Assembly: GCA_021798195.1 (NCBI GenBank)
Contig: JAJZYH010000007.1
Span: 1-38,461, forward strand
DNA: 38,461 bases
Reading direction: 5' to 3'
From: Thermoplasmata archaeon
Lineage (GTDB): Archaea > Thermoplasmatota > Thermoplasmata > Lutacidiplasmatales > UBA184
Of the stretch, positions 36,795 to 38,461 are shown one piece after another. Below the pieces are notes generated by a model that was not told where the DNA came from, made no database searches, and saw only the letters and a program-made list of their open reading frames with translations. Position 1 is the first letter of the stretch; each line of letters starts with the position of its first letter. A program made the translations under genes and the position numbers.

Positions 36795-38461
36795 ATGAAC
36801 GGGGATGGAGCTGAGATGCGGACGGGGCCAGCGGACGCAACGAACCGGGACCACGGGGAACTTGGAACATCCACCGGACGCCGGAAGCGCGTGGCGCTGG
36901 TCCTCCTCGTGGTGTCGGTCACCATCCTGGGTTCGTTCCTCATCGCCGTGGGGAACCTCTCCGCGCCCTCCGGCTCTCCCGCCGCCGCCGCGCCCCCCGC
37001 TCCCCCCGCGCCGCCGGCGACCTCCCCGAACCCTACCACATCCACCCTCGGCTGCGACGGGATGTTCTGGGCGAGCACCATCTGGGCGCGGTACTCCCCC
37101 TCGTACTGCTACGGACATGACGAGCCGACGATCTCCTACGTCTCCACGGCCCCGGGATCCGGGGAGAACGCGAGCTGGCAGATCACCCTCCCGGCCGACG
37201 GGACGTACGCCCAGGGGGACTTCTATGCTACCATCTGGTTCGGGGGCACCGTCTACGACACCGCCAGCACGGCGGGCAGCGACCAGGGGTTCCTCGAGTT
37301 CCAGTTCTATCCGGCCCCTCCCACCTACACGGGATCGGGGAGCGGGGCCCAGGATTGCGCCCCCAACGGCGGGTTCAACGCCAACTTCCAGGCGGGCGCC
37401 AACAAGTGGTTCGCCTGCGCCATCGTCTGGCAGCTCCAGGGCTCCAGCTTAAGCCCCACGGAGGACGCCGCCTTCGCGGGCCCGCTCAACGCGGCCGGCT
37501 CCAGCGGCGCCATCCTGGAGATGAGCAGCAACGACCACCTCTACGTGAACTTCAGCGGCGTCGCCCAGCAGACCGCCTGGACGCTCTCGGTGAAGGACAT
37601 GACCAGCGGCCAGTCGGGGACCGTGGTGCTGCAGAACGGCTCCCTGGTCCTTTCCCCGTACTACAGCACCGCGGCGGCCGGCAACACCATGAGCTGGGGG
37701 GCGAGCGCCCCGGGAGCCATCGCGTGGGCCTACGAGATCGGCCACGCGCTGGACCCCAACATCCCCCAACCCAGCGGACAGTGCTCCCCCGGAGACGGCG
37801 CCTGCGACAGCTACTGGCCGGGTCGCTGGGCCCAGTCCGGGCAGATGGACCTGAGCCTCCCGATCCTGGGCAGCGGCAGTTCCGCCACCTACCCCACCCA
37901 GCTGGGGTTCAGTTCGTCCCAGGGAGGGGAGGCCGAGGTCAATGCGTCCTCCTGCGGCGCCCCCTCCACATCCACGAGCACGAACTGCATGTATCCCTGG
38001 TACATGTACCGGGGCGGATCGTACGGTTTCACCTTCGGCACCACCGACGTGGCGAACACGACCCATGACTACGGGAACGAGTACCAGTTCCCGGGGACCA
38101 GCAGCACGCACCACACCGTGACAGCTCCGTGGGGCACGGTGTCCCTCTCGGTGAGCCCTTCCACGGCCACCGTGGACTTCAACCGCAGGGGGCAGACCGA
38201 CCCGGTGACCCTCTCCTCGGGAAGCTTCTCGGGACAGTACACGGAGGGGCCCTATTGGCTCAACGTGTCCGCGAGCGGATGCACGAGCTCCAGCCAGTTT
38301 GTCTACGTCCATACCGGCGCGAGCCTCAACCTGCCGGTGACGCTGAGCTGCGGGAGCTCGAGCCCTCTCACCGCATCGGCCAGCGCGAGCCCCACGAGCG
38401 GGACGGCACCCCTCGCGGTGAGCTTCACGGGGAGCGCGTCCGGCGGGACGAGCCCCTACAG
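36795..38461 (+). CDS. Large PKD-containing exported surface protein (runs off the window)
   Basis: An open frame of 555 codons without a stop reaches the window end. A short cytosolic part (RRKR at 29-32) is followed by one membrane segment (33-53), then a Pro/Ala/Ser/Thr linker (56-84). A beta-rich globular part (87-520) has Cys at 87, 105, 188, 208, 330, 337, 387 and 398, likely disulfides, and repeats rich in Ser/Thr and Trp (NASWQITLPADGTYAQGD). From about 524 a PKD domain begins (ASPTSGTAPLAVSFTGSASGGTSPY). PKD domains occur in archaeal S-layer and adhesive proteins. GAGGGA seven bases before the ATG supports the start. It is divergent from the propeller protein, with a palindrome between. 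Confidence 0.85.
   Translation, partial: MNGDGAEMRTGPADATNRDHGELGTSTGRRKRVALVLLVVSVTILGSFLIAVGNLSAPSGSPAAAAPPAPPAPPATSPNPTTSTLGCDGMFWASTIWARYSPSYCYGHDEPTISYVSTAPGSGENASWQITLPADGTYAQGDFYATIWFGGTVYDTASTAGSDQGFLEFQFYPAPPTYTGSGSGAQDCAPNGGFNANFQAGANKWFACAIVWQLQGSSLSPTEDAAFAGPLNAAGSSGAILEMSSNDHLYVNFSGVAQQTAWTLSVKDMTSGQSGTVVLQNGSLVLSPYYSTAAAGNTMSWGASAPGAIAWAYEIGHALDPNIPQPSGQCSPGDGACDSYWPGRWAQSGQMDLSLPILGSGSSATYPTQLGFSSSQGGEAEVNASSCGAPSTSTSTNCMYPWYMYRGGSYGFTFGTTDVANTTHDYGNEYQFPGTSSTHHTVTAPWGTVSLSVSPSTATVDFNRRGQTDPVTLSSGSFSGQYTEGPYWLNVSASGCTSSSQFVYVHTGASLNLPVTLSCGSSSPLTASASASPTSGTAPLAVSFTGSASGGTSPY

Noticed and set aside
1-38461. CRISPR array, insertion sequence or prophage
   Set aside because: No regularly spaced direct repeats, transposase, integrase or phage structural gene was seen.

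Overview
The window reads as chromosomal DNA of a high-GC archaeon, most likely a member of the Thermoplasmatota. Translation, amidation and lipid genes are of archaeal type: aIF1, diphthine synthase Dph5, archaeal threonyl-tRNA synthetase with the archaeal N-terminal editing domain, a split GMP synthase amidotransferase subunit, a tetraether lipid synthase (Tes) type radical SAM protein, and a thiolase next to a DUF35 protein. Several genes have a TATA-like box about 25 to 30 bases before the start codon, often a GTG, which points to leaderless archaeal transcripts. The lineage is an inference from gene content. No rRNA, tRNA, CRISPR array, insertion sequence or phage gene was seen. Because of the high GC content, long open frames lie antisense to almost every gene; these were treated as shadows.

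Layout. 1-1.6 kb: a secreted G1 (eqolisin-type) glutamic peptidase, then a minus-strand pair of aIF1 and a small acidic protein. 1.9-7.9 kb: a degenerate receiver-like protein followed by a complete potassium-pump operon, kdpF (a 35-codon microgene), kdpA, kdpB, kdpC, ending in a tandem universal stress protein; no KdpD/KdpE pair is present. 7.9-11.8 kb: dph5, a large unrecognised Cys-containing protein on the minus strand, and two membrane proteins. 11.8-14.0 kb: a tightly coupled minus-strand operon ubiX, exported protein, two-TM coiled-coil protein, GMP synthase subunit A. 14.0-16.6 kb: a thiolase and a fusion of a degenerate HMG-CoA-synthase-like domain with a zinc-ribbon/OB DUF35 domain. 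16.6-19.3 kb: an M61 peptidase with PDZ domain and two small proteins, minus strand. 19.4-21.3 kb: Tes-like radical SAM enzyme with a strong hairpin behind it. 21.3-26.5 kb: stand-alone SWIM zinc-finger protein, small membrane protein plus HAD phosphatase, an unknown protein, an orphan DNA methyltransferase and thrS. 26.5-31.6 kb: DoxX-like protein, small membrane protein, an unknown small protein, an SDR oxidoreductase, a MetF-like TIM-barrel protein that probably starts at CTG, and a GvpD/KaiC-like ATPase. 31.6-34.1 kb: an ABC-2 exporter (ATPase plus two different permeases with overlapping genes). 34.1 kb to the end: two divergently transcribed large surface proteins, one a propeller-like protein with C-terminal anchor, the other an open-ended PKD-containing protein that runs off the window, separated by a regulatory region with a perfect 10+3+10 palindrome.

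How the genes fit together: the thiolase/DUF35 pair and Tes belong to isoprenoid and tetraether membrane lipid synthesis; KdpFABC serves high-affinity potassium uptake; the G1 peptidase, the two surface proteins and the ABC exporter form the envelope-facing part. The most unusual items are the inactive-looking HMG-CoA-synthase-like/DUF35 fusion, the kdp operon with a tandem USP and a degenerate receiver in place of KdpDE, the four-gene ubiX-guaAA operon carrying an exported protein, and the palindrome between the surface-protein genes.
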